Below the pieces are notes generated by a model. The model did no database searches, was not told the DNA's origin, and saw only the letters and a program-made list of their open reading frames with translations. From JBMYXZ01 sp049608925 (GTDB taxonomy: Bacteria > Pseudomonadota > Alphaproteobacteria > JAGOMX01): a stretch of DNA of 10,315 bases. Below, piece by piece: positions 1-6,220 of this stretch. Numbering within the stretch: position 1 is the first letter of the stretch; every line of letters begins with the position of its first letter. The stretch covers positions 1 to 10,315 of the forward strand of contig JBMYXZ010000050.1 in assembly GCA_049608925.1 (NCBI GenBank). Direction: 5' to 3'. Position numbers and translations under genes: made by a program.

Positions 1-291
1 GCTCTGTGCCGCCGCTTTAAGATTGACAACTCAAGCCGTGAAAAGCATGGCGCGTTGTTAGACTCGGAGCTATTGGCAGAAGTATACCTTGAACTGATGG
101 GCGGCCGACAAAAAGACTTTGGTCTTGTGACAGAAAGCGATACTGCTGTGGGCGGCATCCATGAATATCAATATGGGAATCAATCTGTTCCGCACCGTAC
201 ATTTTCCGTACCTCAACAGGAACAGGAAGCACACAAAAAGCACCTTGAAGATATTGAGGACCCAATTTGGGAGAAAATCAAGGCGTCTTAG
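1..291 (+). CDS. dnaQ: DNA polymerase III epsilon subunit (3'-5' proofreading exonuclease), C-terminal part
   Basis: Partial gene: the frame is open from base 1 to a TAG at 289-291, giving the last 96 residues; the start lies left of the window. Epsilon proofreads for the replicative polymerase and binds the alpha subunit through its C-terminus. Visible evidence is the ExoIII motif of DEDDh exonucleases, KHGALLDSELLAEVY, with His16 and Asp21 of the fragment five residues apart, as H162 and D167 are in E. coli epsilon. It is preceded by the family-typical IDNS segment. The charged tail after residue 60, ending in DPIWEKIKAS, corresponds to the alpha-binding end. The other catalytic acids (exo I and II) are outside the window. 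It converges on the next gene with only 2 bases between stop codons and no terminator hairpin. Identification is firm. Confidence 0.95.
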   Translation, partial: ALCRRFKIDNSSREKHGALLDSELLAEVYLELMGGRQKDFGLVTESDTAVGGIHEYQYGNQSVPHRTFSVPQQEQEAHKKHLEDIEDPIWEKIKAS

Positions 292-293
292 GC

Positions 294-1175
294 TTAACGC
301 ATCACAGCAATGCCAAGCCCACCTTGGCCAAATCCATTTCCGGAATATAGCATATACTTATCCCCTTTATGCTGAAACACATATGGATACGCCACCATTT
401 CATGGTCCCAAGCTTCAGGATCATCAGCTGCATGCAGAGAGACAGTATCATCTTGCCGGCTCCAGGTAATGCCATCTGCCGATTCAGCATAACCAATCTT
501 ATATGGAAAGGATATGCCGCGATAGGAATACCACATCTTATATCCGCCAGCCTCTTTCAAGACGCTTGGGCGTGCAATTGCGCATTCTCCCGGATAAGCA
601 AAATCAATTGCTGGCTGGCTATAGGATGTCCAAGTTGTGCCGTCTTTGGATTCAGACAACTGCACGTTATAGGGCGGCCAGTTGTCTCCCTGCCATCCAA
701 GTCCAATCATGTGCCACATCCTATACATGCCAGCATCTTGCAGCAGGCAAGGGGTTGAAACCAGGCACGGATGCGTCATAACGACTTCACGCGTTGGTTG
801 CGTACTTGATAAATCTGCTTTGCCTATAGACAGGCGAAATGGGACGTCATCTTGTCGCTGCCAGCCAATGTAATACAAAATTGGCCGATTATCTTCTACC
901 AGTATCCACGACGGCATCACCCCATGCTCGTCAAACGCGCCTGGGCTTCCTGGTGGTAATACGGGACCGTCAGATAGATTAAAGGGCTGCAGCGGGTTGT
1001 TTATATCAATATCAAAACACCCAACATATGACTGATTCTGCGAATCTCGCGGTGAAAAGTATATGCGGAAGGTGTCTCCTTCCAGGTGATGCGCCAGCGG
1101 CATCGAAGCATGTGTTTGCATCCAAGGCTTCTGGCCGTGCGCTGCAAAAATACGCCCCAATTTCTGCCAGGGCAT
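294..1175 (-). CDS. Five-bladed beta-propeller glycosidase-like protein (GH43/GH32/GH130-like fold)
   Basis: A 293-residue protein with repeated propeller-blade signatures: YRMWHM near 151, YKMWYSYRG near 212 followed by IGYAESADGITW, and YMLYSGN near 274 followed by GLGIAV. The pattern 'aromatic-x-MWY, then ESxDGxxW' is typical of the GH43/GH32/GH130-like five-bladed propellers. Acidic candidates for the central funnel are Asp82 (FDEHGVMPSW), Glu197 (PGECAIARP) and Asp257/Glu259 (WDHEMVAYP); assigning them as catalytic is inference. There is no signal peptide, so it is probably cytoplasmic and not a secreted polysaccharide degrader. The gene starts 1 base after the stop of the sugar acyltransferase, with GCAGG about 9 bases before its ATG, so the two are co-transcribed. 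Substrate unknown; a role in making or trimming a surface glycan is suggested by the partner only. It could also be a non-catalytic sugar-binding propeller. Confidence 0.75.
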   Translation of the reverse strand: MPWQKLGRIFAAHGQKPWMQTHASMPLAHHLEGDTFRIYFSPRDSQNQSYVGCFDIDINNPLQPFNLSDGPVLPPGSPGAFDEHGVMPSWILVEDNRPILYYIGWQRQDDVPFRLSIGKADLSSTQPTREVVMTHPCLVSTPCLLQDAGMYRMWHMIGLGWQGDNWPPYNVQLSESKDGTTWTSYSQPAIDFAYPGECAIARPSVLKEAGGYKMWYSYRGISFPYKIGYAESADGITWSRQDDTVSLHAADDPEAWDHEMVAYPYVFQHKGDKYMLYSGNGFGQGGLGIAVMR

Positions 1176-1176
1176 T

Positions 1177-1830
1177 CTATATGACCTGCTTTAGTAGAGG
1201 CGTTGCTTCGGATGCAACTCCCTTAAACAAGCTGTTAGCCGGAGCATCCTTCAACACCAAAGCACCAGCCCCGACAACACTGCCGCCCCCAATTGAGATA
1301 TTGTCTCTGATGGTTGCATTAACGCCCACAAAGCAATGTTCACCAATTGTCACACCTCCCGAAATCACCGCGTGCGAAGCGACAAAGCAATGATCTTTTA
1401 TGGTTGTATGGTGGCCAATGTGATTACCACTCCAGACGATGACATTATTCCCAATCTTCGCATGAGGTTGGATGACATTACCTTCCATGATGAAGGTGTT
1501 TTCCCCGATATCAGCTGTTGGCCAAACATGTGCTTGCGAGCTTATATAGGTCAGAAATTTATACCCTTTAGATTTGGCTGCCTGGTATTTTTGCTCTCGC
1601 GCTTGATTATGTTGACCAAAGCCTATTGCTGTGAAAAACAGATGCGTATCTGGGTGAAAATTCTTTTCAACCTGGTCGAAGGGCACTATCGGCACGTCGT
1701 GAAATGTATCAGTCTCTATGTAGTCCGCATCCAATGCACAAGCTACAACCTTGTGCTCGCTGTCATAGCGTAAATAGTCATAGACAACCTCGGCAATTTG
1801 GCCTGTGCCAAATAGAACAACATCCGCCAT
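1177..1830 (-). CDS. NeuD/PglD-family sugar O-/N-acyltransferase (left-handed beta-helix)
   Basis: A 217-residue protein with the two-part layout of the NeuD/PglD family. A small Rossmann-like N-terminal domain (GTGQIAEVV at 8-16) is followed from about residue 100 by hexapeptide repeats of a left-handed beta-helix, for example ADIGENTFIMEGNVIQPHAK and VTIGEHCFVGVNATI. These enzymes transfer an acetyl or similar acyl group from a CoA donor to a sugar or nucleotide-sugar; many act in sialic acid, bacillosamine or O-antigen pathways. Histidines 137, 140 and 141 (NHIGHH) sit where the family's catalytic base is found; which one acts is inference. The ATG at 1828-1830 is preceded by AAGGGAG with good spacing, so the start is secure. 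It is the first gene of a tight pair with the beta-propeller gene and lies 71 bases downstream of pgk on the same strand. The exact sugar and acyl group cannot be read from the sequence. Confidence 0.85.
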   Translation of the reverse strand: MADVVLFGTGQIAEVVYDYLRYDSEHKVVACALDADYIETDTFHDVPIVPFDQVEKNFHPDTHLFFTAIGFGQHNQAREQKYQAAKSKGYKFLTYISSQAHVWPTADIGENTFIMEGNVIQPHAKIGNNVIVWSGNHIGHHTTIKDHCFVASHAVISGGVTIGEHCFVGVNATIRDNISIGGGSVVGAGALVLKDAPANSLFKGVASEATPLLKQVI

Positions 1831-1858
1831 GAAGTCTCCCTTTTAAACTCTACATCTC

Positions 1859-1887
1859 ATCATGTCTTATCTGGCACCAGGCTTCAA
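1859..1887 (-). promoter_or_regulatory. Possible promoter for the acyltransferase/propeller pair
   Basis: On the minus strand TTGAAG (1882-1887) and CATGAT (1859-1864) are 17 bases apart and match four of six bases each of the sigma70 consensus. This would give a start near 1852 and a leader of about 20 bases carrying the GGGAG ribosome site. The spacer contains CTGGTGCCAG, a short inverted repeat that could be an operator. Transcription by read-through from pgk is equally possible. Confidence 0.25.
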
Positions 1888-1891
1888 CATA

Positions 1892-1903
1892 AACGTTAAC
1901 GTT
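1892..1903. repeat. Perfect 12-base palindrome AACGTTAACGTT over the pgk stop codon
   Basis: The sequence is identical to its own reverse complement and overlaps the first two bases of the minus-strand pgk stop codon (1902-1904). It has no loop and no T tract, so it does not look like a terminator. A protein-binding site upstream of the acyltransferase promoter region is possible, but so is chance. Confidence 0.5.
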
Positions 1904-3050
1904 ATTGCCTTTTTAGAACCGCAACTCCTGGCAATTCCTTACCTTCCATCCACTCCAGAAAAGCACCGCCGGCTGTTGATATGTGATTAAAGCTGCTATC
2001 GCAGCCTGCTTGTGCAATTGCAGCTACCGTTTCACCGCCACCTGCTATTTTGAACATATTCCTGGACGCAGCTGCTTTGGCTACCTGCTCGGTACCTTCA
2101 TGAAACGGACTTATCTCAAACACACCTAAAGGGCCATTCCATACCAAAGTTTCAGCTACATCCATTTTAGCCGTTATAGCAGCGATGGATTCAGGGCCAA
2201 TATCGAAAATACTTTCTGCAAGTTTTATGCGGTCTATATGACTGATCCTGGAAGGGGCGCCTTTTTTCAGTTCTTCGGCAACAACCACATCTGTGGGCAG
2301 CACAATCTCACAACCCGCTTTTTCAGCTTCTTGCAGGATTTTATCAACTAAAGGCAGCATGTCTGGCTCGCACAATGATGCCCCGACGTCGTGGTGCTTA
2401 TCCAGCAGAAAGGTATTCGCAATCCCACCTGCTGGCACAAGAAAGTCCACTTTGTGTACAAGGTTTTCTAAGACCCCAAGTTTCGTGGAGACCTTCGAGC
2501 CCCCAACAATTGCCATAACCGGCCGCTTAGGTTTCTCCAAAGCAGATGATAGGGCTGCAATTTCATGCTCCATAAGACGCCCAGCGCAAGCAGGCAACAG
2601 CTTTGCTAGTGCTTCTACCGAAGCATGGGCTCGATGTGATACGGAAAATGCGTCATTAACATACACATCCCCCATATTCGCCAGATAGCTGGCAAACTCA
2701 GGATCATTGGATTCCTCCCCTGGATGAAAACGGATATTTTCTAACATCATAATCTTCCACGCATTATCCTCTGGATTCATCGGCACAGGAATACCCAGGT
2801 GGCCCGATAATGCTTGGGCAATGGGAGCCAGAGTTAATTCAGGCACAGTCTTGCTTTTCGGCCGTCCTAGGTGAGAGAGAATAATCACCCTGGCATTCTT
2901 GCCCAATAGCTCCCTAAGAGTTCCCAGCGATGCTTTGATGCGTGTAGAATCCAGAATCTTCCCACCTTGCATGGGGACATTCAAATCCAAACGGACCAAA
3001 ACAGTCTTTCCTTGTACATCTCGGTCATCCAGCGTATAAAATGGCTTCAT
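1902..3050 (-). CDS. pgk: Phosphoglycerate kinase
   Basis: A 382-residue enzyme of glycolysis and gluconeogenesis that interconverts 1,3-bisphosphoglycerate + ADP and 3-phosphoglycerate + ATP in the cytoplasm. Family motifs in order: RLDLNVPM (20-27, with Asp22 and Asn24 for substrate), SHLGRP (59-64), ENIRFHPGEE (104-113), NDAFSVSHRAHAS (132-144), GGSKVSTKLGVLENL (183-197, with Lys186 and Lys190), AGGIANTFL (207-215), WNGPLGVFE (304-312) and STAGGAFLEWMEGKELPGV near the C-terminus. The start is placed at 3050 because the protein then begins exactly where the family does; the frame runs open to 3212 but that extension has no family character. Oddities: the nucleotide motif is GGGE (337-340) where GGGD is usual, and the link before ENIRF is some residues shorter than in E. 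coli, making this a short PGK. No gap or fba gene is adjacent. It is divergent from the large oxidoreductase. Confidence 0.96.
   Translation of the reverse strand: MKPFYTLDDRDVQGKTVLVRLDLNVPMQGGKILDSTRIKASLGTLRELLGKNARVIILSHLGRPKSKTVPELTLAPIAQALSGHLGIPVPMNPEDNAWKIMMLENIRFHPGEESNDPEFASYLANMGDVYVNDAFSVSHRAHASVEALAKLLPACAGRLMEHEIAALSSALEKPKRPVMAIVGGSKVSTKLGVLENLVHKVDFLVPAGGIANTFLLDKHHDVGASLCEPDMLPLVDKILQEAEKAGCEIVLPTDVVVAEELKKGAPSRISHIDRIKLAESIFDIGPESIAAITAKMDVAETLVWNGPLGVFEISPFHEGTEQVAKAAASRNMFKIAGGGETVAAIAQAGCDSSFNHISTAGGAFLEWMEGKELPGVAVLKRQ
3012..3040 (+). promoter_or_regulatory. Weak candidate promoter for the large oxidoreductase
   Basis: TTGTAC (3012-3017) and TATAAA (3035-3040) are separated by 17 bases, inside the first codons of pgk on the opposite strand. 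The -10 matches five of six bases but the -35 only three. It would give a leader of about 60 bases containing the inverted repeat at 3059-3092. Speculative. Confidence 0.2.
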
Positions 3051-3058
3051 GGGGTGTT

Positions 3059-3092
3059 TTCTCTCTAAGGTTTTTTGGATTTTGAGAGAGAA
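3059..3092. repeat. Inverted repeat TTCTCTCT...AGAGAGAA between divergent genes
   Basis: Two 8-base arms (3059-3066 and 3085-3092) are exact reverse complements around an 18-base centre. They fill most of the 56 bases between pgk and the oxidoreductase, and one arm lies in the spacer of the candidate pgk promoter. On the pgk strand the inner arm also provides the AGAGAG that is its only ribosome-site-like sequence, about 10 bases before the ATG. It could be an operator or partly low-complexity chance. Confidence 0.4.
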
Positions 3093-3107
3093 CCTAAACA
3101 AGGTCAA
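3079..3107 (-). promoter_or_regulatory. Candidate sigma70 promoter of pgk
   Basis: On the minus strand TTGACC (3102-3107; five of six) and CAAAAT (3079-3084; four of six) are 17 bases apart. Initiation near 3072 would give a leader of about 22 bases before the pgk ATG. The -35 box overlaps the first base of the divergent oxidoreductase ATG, so the two genes cannot be expressed independently in any simple way. Confidence 0.4.
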
Positions 3108-6100
3108 TGAATTTTTACATGCCAGCCTTACAACTTGCCTATGGCCTGACTTTTGAAGACCTGTATTCCACAGACGGAATACAAAAATTGCAGGCTGCGT
3201 ATCTGAAAGCACTGCCCCCAGACCTAGACCTTTTACAAGAAGCAGAATTCTTGGAAAGCTTTATCGCTGAATTATTTGGCATTACGCCTAATAATCAGAC
3301 CGCTAAGCTGGATGCCCTAATCGCCTTTAAGAAGAAATTTATACAGCGCAAGGCCGCGTATGCACATAAAGAAAACGCCTACAGCTTTGATGGCGCAGCC
3401 CTGCGGAACAGCTTAACGCAAGCCTTTGGCAAACCTTTTTCAGAAATGGCATTTTTCCAACATGCCGAAGCCCATGAAGAGCTCGCTTTGCAATACGCTG
3501 CCTGGGCGTTGCATACTGCAGAAGGGCAAAAGCATCATAAGGGTGACTTTCTGTTTTCTTTGCCTCAGAAAATTGACCCGGAAAATCTTGTTGATTTAGA
3601 CCCTGCCTTACGCTGTCGAGATGGCTTTGCGCACACGGACCCGGGGCATTCCGAAGCTTATATCCATGGACAGGCTCATTACTGTATATGGTGTCATAAG
3701 CGGGATAAAGATTCATGCTCGAAAGGCTTGGATAATGACAATCTCGGGTGCCCGCTGGAAGAAAAGATCTCGGAGATGAATCTTCTGCAAGCCCACGGCC
3801 ACAGTCTAGCCGCCCTTGCCGTGGTGATGATCGATAACCCCATGGTTGCAGCAACGGGGCATCGTATCTGTAATGACTGCATGAAAGCTTGTATTTATCA
3901 AAAACAAGAACCTGTCGACATTCCTGCGGTTGAAAGCCATGTGCTACAAACAGTGCTGAAGCTGCCTTGGGGTGTTGAGGTCTACAGTCTGCTAAGCCGC
4001 TGGAATCCGTTGAACAAAAACCGACCAACGCCTTTAGATCAAAGCGGTAAGGCGGTATTAGTTGCAGGAATGGGCCCAGCGGGTTTCACTCTGGCGCATC
4101 ATTTGTTAAATGACGGCCATCAAGTCGTTGGCATTGATGGCCTAAAGATTGAGCCTTGGCAGATACCTTTTGAGCCAATACATGATGTAGAAGACATCAG
4201 GCAACCGCTTGATCAGCGGCCCATAGCAGGCTTTGGTGGCGTGGCAGAGTATGGCATTACCGTGCGCTGGGATAAGAATAACCTGACATTAATTCGTCTC
4301 TTGCTACAGCGCCGCGCACAGTTCCAGCTTTATGGTGGGGTAAGGTTGGGTAGCACGATCACGACTGATCAAGCCATAGAGATGGGCTTTGATCATATCG
4401 CCTTGTGCATGGGGGCTGGTAAGCCAACCGTCTTGCCAATCAAAAATAACTTGGCCAAAGGCGTTCGGCAGGCATCGGACTTTCTGATGGCCCTACAGCT
4501 AACAGGTGCCGCAAAGAAAGACTCAATCGCCAATCTTGAAATTCGCTTGCCTGTCGTTGTTATTGGAGGTGGCCTTACGGCAATAGACACGGCTACAGAA
4601 GCGCTGGCTTATTACCCCGTTCAAGTGGAAAAATATCTAGATCGATGTGAAGCGTTAGACATTCAGGGTGACGCAGAATTCCTAGAGCAGGGGCGCGCCA
4701 TTCGGGCAGAGCGCCAACTGGCCGAGCGCGAAGGAAGACAACCTAACTTCATCCCACTTTTGCAATCTTGGGGCGGTTCAACCATTGCCTATCGCAAGCG
4801 TTTGCAGGACGCCCCCAGTTATCGCCAGAACCATGAAGAAGTCGCCAAAGCCCTAGAAGAAGGCATCGGTCTAGTTACAGAATTCAGCCCAGAAGAGGTT
4901 ATTGTTGATGATGCCAACCATGCCATTGCCCTAAAAGGCAATAAGGGAGACTTACCCGCAAGAACAATTTTGGTGGCTGCCGGTACGAAACCAAACACTA
5001 TGATCGCGCGGGAAGAAGATGGGCGTTTTCATCTGGATGGAAAATACTTCCAGGCGTATGATGATGCTGGCCGCAAGGTCTCTCCTGAAGCCTGCGCCAA
5101 ACCGCAACAAGCAGATATACTGTGCACAGCTGATACGACTCTATCCTTTTTTGGAGATCTTCACCCATCATTTGCAGGTAATGTGGTCAAAGCCATGGCT
5201 AGTGCTAAACGCGGATATCCTCTGATCTCCCAAATTCTGGCCAACAAGCCGTCTCATGCACCTGTCGACCTGTCAAACGTCCGCGCAGAAGTTAAGACCG
5301 TGCAAACTCTCGCACCCAAAATCGTTGAAGTAATTGTGCACGCCCCTCTTGCAGCAAGTCAGTTTCGACCAGGGCAATTCTATCGTTTACAAAATTTCGA
5401 ATCCAATGCACCACGGGTAAATGGCACACCTTTAGCCATGGAAGGCATCGCTTTGACTGGTGCTTGGGCAGATCCAAAAACAGGCCTATTATCCCTGATA
5501 ATTTTAGAGATGGGGGGATCTTCGGATATCTGCACCTTGTTAAAACCAGGCGAAGAAGTAAGCCTTATGGGACCAACCGGAACCCCCACCGAGATTGTCC
5601 AAAATCAGAATGTCTTGTTGATTGGTGGCGGCCTGGGTAATGCTGTGCTGTTTTCCATTGGCAAGGCCTTAAGGGCTAATGGCTGCCATGTGACCTATGC
5701 AGCGGGCTATAGATCTGCGGATACTGTCTTCTACAGGCAAGCAATTGAGGAAGCCGCAGACAAAGTTTTATGGTGTTGCGATGATGCGCTGATAAAACCA
5801 TCTAGACCCCAGGATTTATCCTTTAAAGGAAATATCGTAGGCGGCCTGAAGGAAAACCGTCAGGACCTTAGCCTAAGCAACATTGACCGCATGATTGTCA
5901 TAGGGTCTGACAGGATGATGGCAGCCGTAAATAGGGCGCGTCATACTACGTTAAAAGCCCACTTAAAACCTGATCATGTTGCAATTGCCAGCATAAATTC
6001 GCCCATGCAGTGCATGATGAAAGAAATTTGTGCACAATGCATCCAAAGGCATATCCATCCAGAAACGGGTGAGGAAACCATTATCTTCAGTTGTGTTAAC

Positions 6101-6220
6101 CAGGATCAACCCATGGACTGGGTTGATTTTGACTGCCTTGGCGACAGATTGACCCAGCAACAAACCAGCGAAGAGCTAACCCGCGCTTGGATTAAGCAGT
6201 GTCGCGCATCCATCGCGTAA
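3107..6220 (+). CDS. Single-chain GltD/NfnL-like + PyrK/NfnS-like iron-sulphur flavoprotein oxidoreductase
   Basis: A 1037-residue cytoplasmic redox protein. Residues 1-190 match nothing I recognise. Residues 193-262 hold the cysteine set of the GltD/DPYD/NfnL iron-sulphur domain: C193, C196, C204, C215 (GCPLEEKI), then C255, C258, C262 after ATGHRI. An FAD Rossmann motif GMGPAG lies at 321-326, a second NAD(P) Rossmann motif GGGLTAID at 487-494, and AAGTKPN at 624-630. Residues from about 725 form a ferredoxin-reductase/PyrK-like module: FRPGQFY (753-759), LLIGGGLGNA (837-846), and a C-terminal C969-x5-C975-x2-C978-x17-C996 set resembling the PyrK [2Fe-2S] site. Related two-subunit enzymes move electrons between NADH, NADPH and ferredoxin, or feed glutamate synthase; which applies here is not readable. 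Oddities: GltD-first order, about 50 extra residues (506-556) in the NAD(P) domain, and no RPxS flavin motif in the second module. Start ATG at 3107 or at 3119 (residue 5); AAGG is 3 or 15 bases away, neither ideal. It overlaps the converging hydrolase gene by 29 bases. Confidence 0.85.
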   Translation: MNFYMPALQLAYGLTFEDLYSTDGIQKLQAAYLKALPPDLDLLQEAEFLESFIAELFGITPNNQTAKLDALIAFKKKFIQRKAAYAHKENAYSFDGAALRNSLTQAFGKPFSEMAFFQHAEAHEELALQYAAWALHTAEGQKHHKGDFLFSLPQKIDPENLVDLDPALRCRDGFAHTDPGHSEAYIHGQAHYCIWCHKRDKDSCSKGLDNDNLGCPLEEKISEMNLLQAHGHSLAALAVVMIDNPMVAATGHRICNDCMKACIYQKQEPVDIPAVESHVLQTVLKLPWGVEVYSLLSRWNPLNKNRPTPLDQSGKAVLVAGMGPAGFTLAHHLLNDGHQVVGIDGLKIEPWQIPFEPIHDVEDIRQPLDQRPIAGFGGVAEYGITVRWDKNNLTLIRLLLQRRAQFQLYGGVRLGSTITTDQAIEMGFDHIALCMGAGKPTVLPIKNNLAKGVRQASDFLMALQLTGAAKKDSIANLEIRLPVVVIGGGLTAIDTATEALAYYPVQVEKYLDRCEALDIQGDAEFLEQGRAIRAERQLAEREGRQPNFIPLLQSWGGSTIAYRKRLQDAPSYRQNHEEVAKALEEGIGLVTEFSPEEVIVDDANHAIALKGNKGDLPARTILVAAGTKPNTMIAREEDGRFHLDGKYFQAYDDAGRKVSPEACAKPQQADILCTADTTLSFFGDLHPSFAGNVVKAMASAKRGYPLISQILANKPSHAPVDLSNVRAEVKTVQTLAPKIVEVIVHAPLAASQFRPGQFYRLQNFESNAPRVNGTPLAMEGIALTGAWADPKTGLLSLIILEMGGSSDICTLLKPGEEVSLMGPTGTPTEIVQNQNVLLIGGGLGNAVLFSIGKALRANGCHVTYAAGYRSADTVFYRQAIEEAADKVLWCCDDALIKPSRPQDLSFKGNIVGGLKENRQDLSLSNIDRMIVIGSDRMMAAVNRARHTTLKAHLKPDHVAIASINSPMQCMMKEICAQCIQRHIHPETGEETIIFSCVNQDQPMDWVDFDCLGDRLTQQQTSEELTRAWIKQCRASIA

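Noticed and set aside
55..291. Short independent gene beginning with TTG at 55
   Set aside because: The same frame is open to base 1 and upstream residues continue the DnaQ motif, so this is the 3' end of dnaQ.
369..758. 129-residue plus-strand open frame opposite the beta-propeller gene
   Set aside because: Antisense shadow; the minus strand encodes obvious propeller repeats over the same bases.
1336..1773. 145-residue plus-strand open frame opposite the acyltransferase
   Set aside because: Lies wholly antisense to a clear hexapeptide-repeat protein, with no ribosome site or family motif.
1871..1880. CTGGCACCAG as a terminator after pgk
   Set aside because: Only four-base arms with a two-base loop and no T tract; too small to form a terminator hairpin.
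1902..3212. Longer phosphoglycerate kinase frame starting at 3212
   Set aside because: The extra 54 residues show no family character and would overlap the start of the divergent oxidoreductase; the family N-terminus begins at 3050.
3339..4028. 229-residue open frame antisense to the oxidoreductase
   Set aside because: Low-complexity, Cys/Ser/Arg-rich translation with no recognisable domain, fully inside a well-supported gene; a codon-bias shadow.
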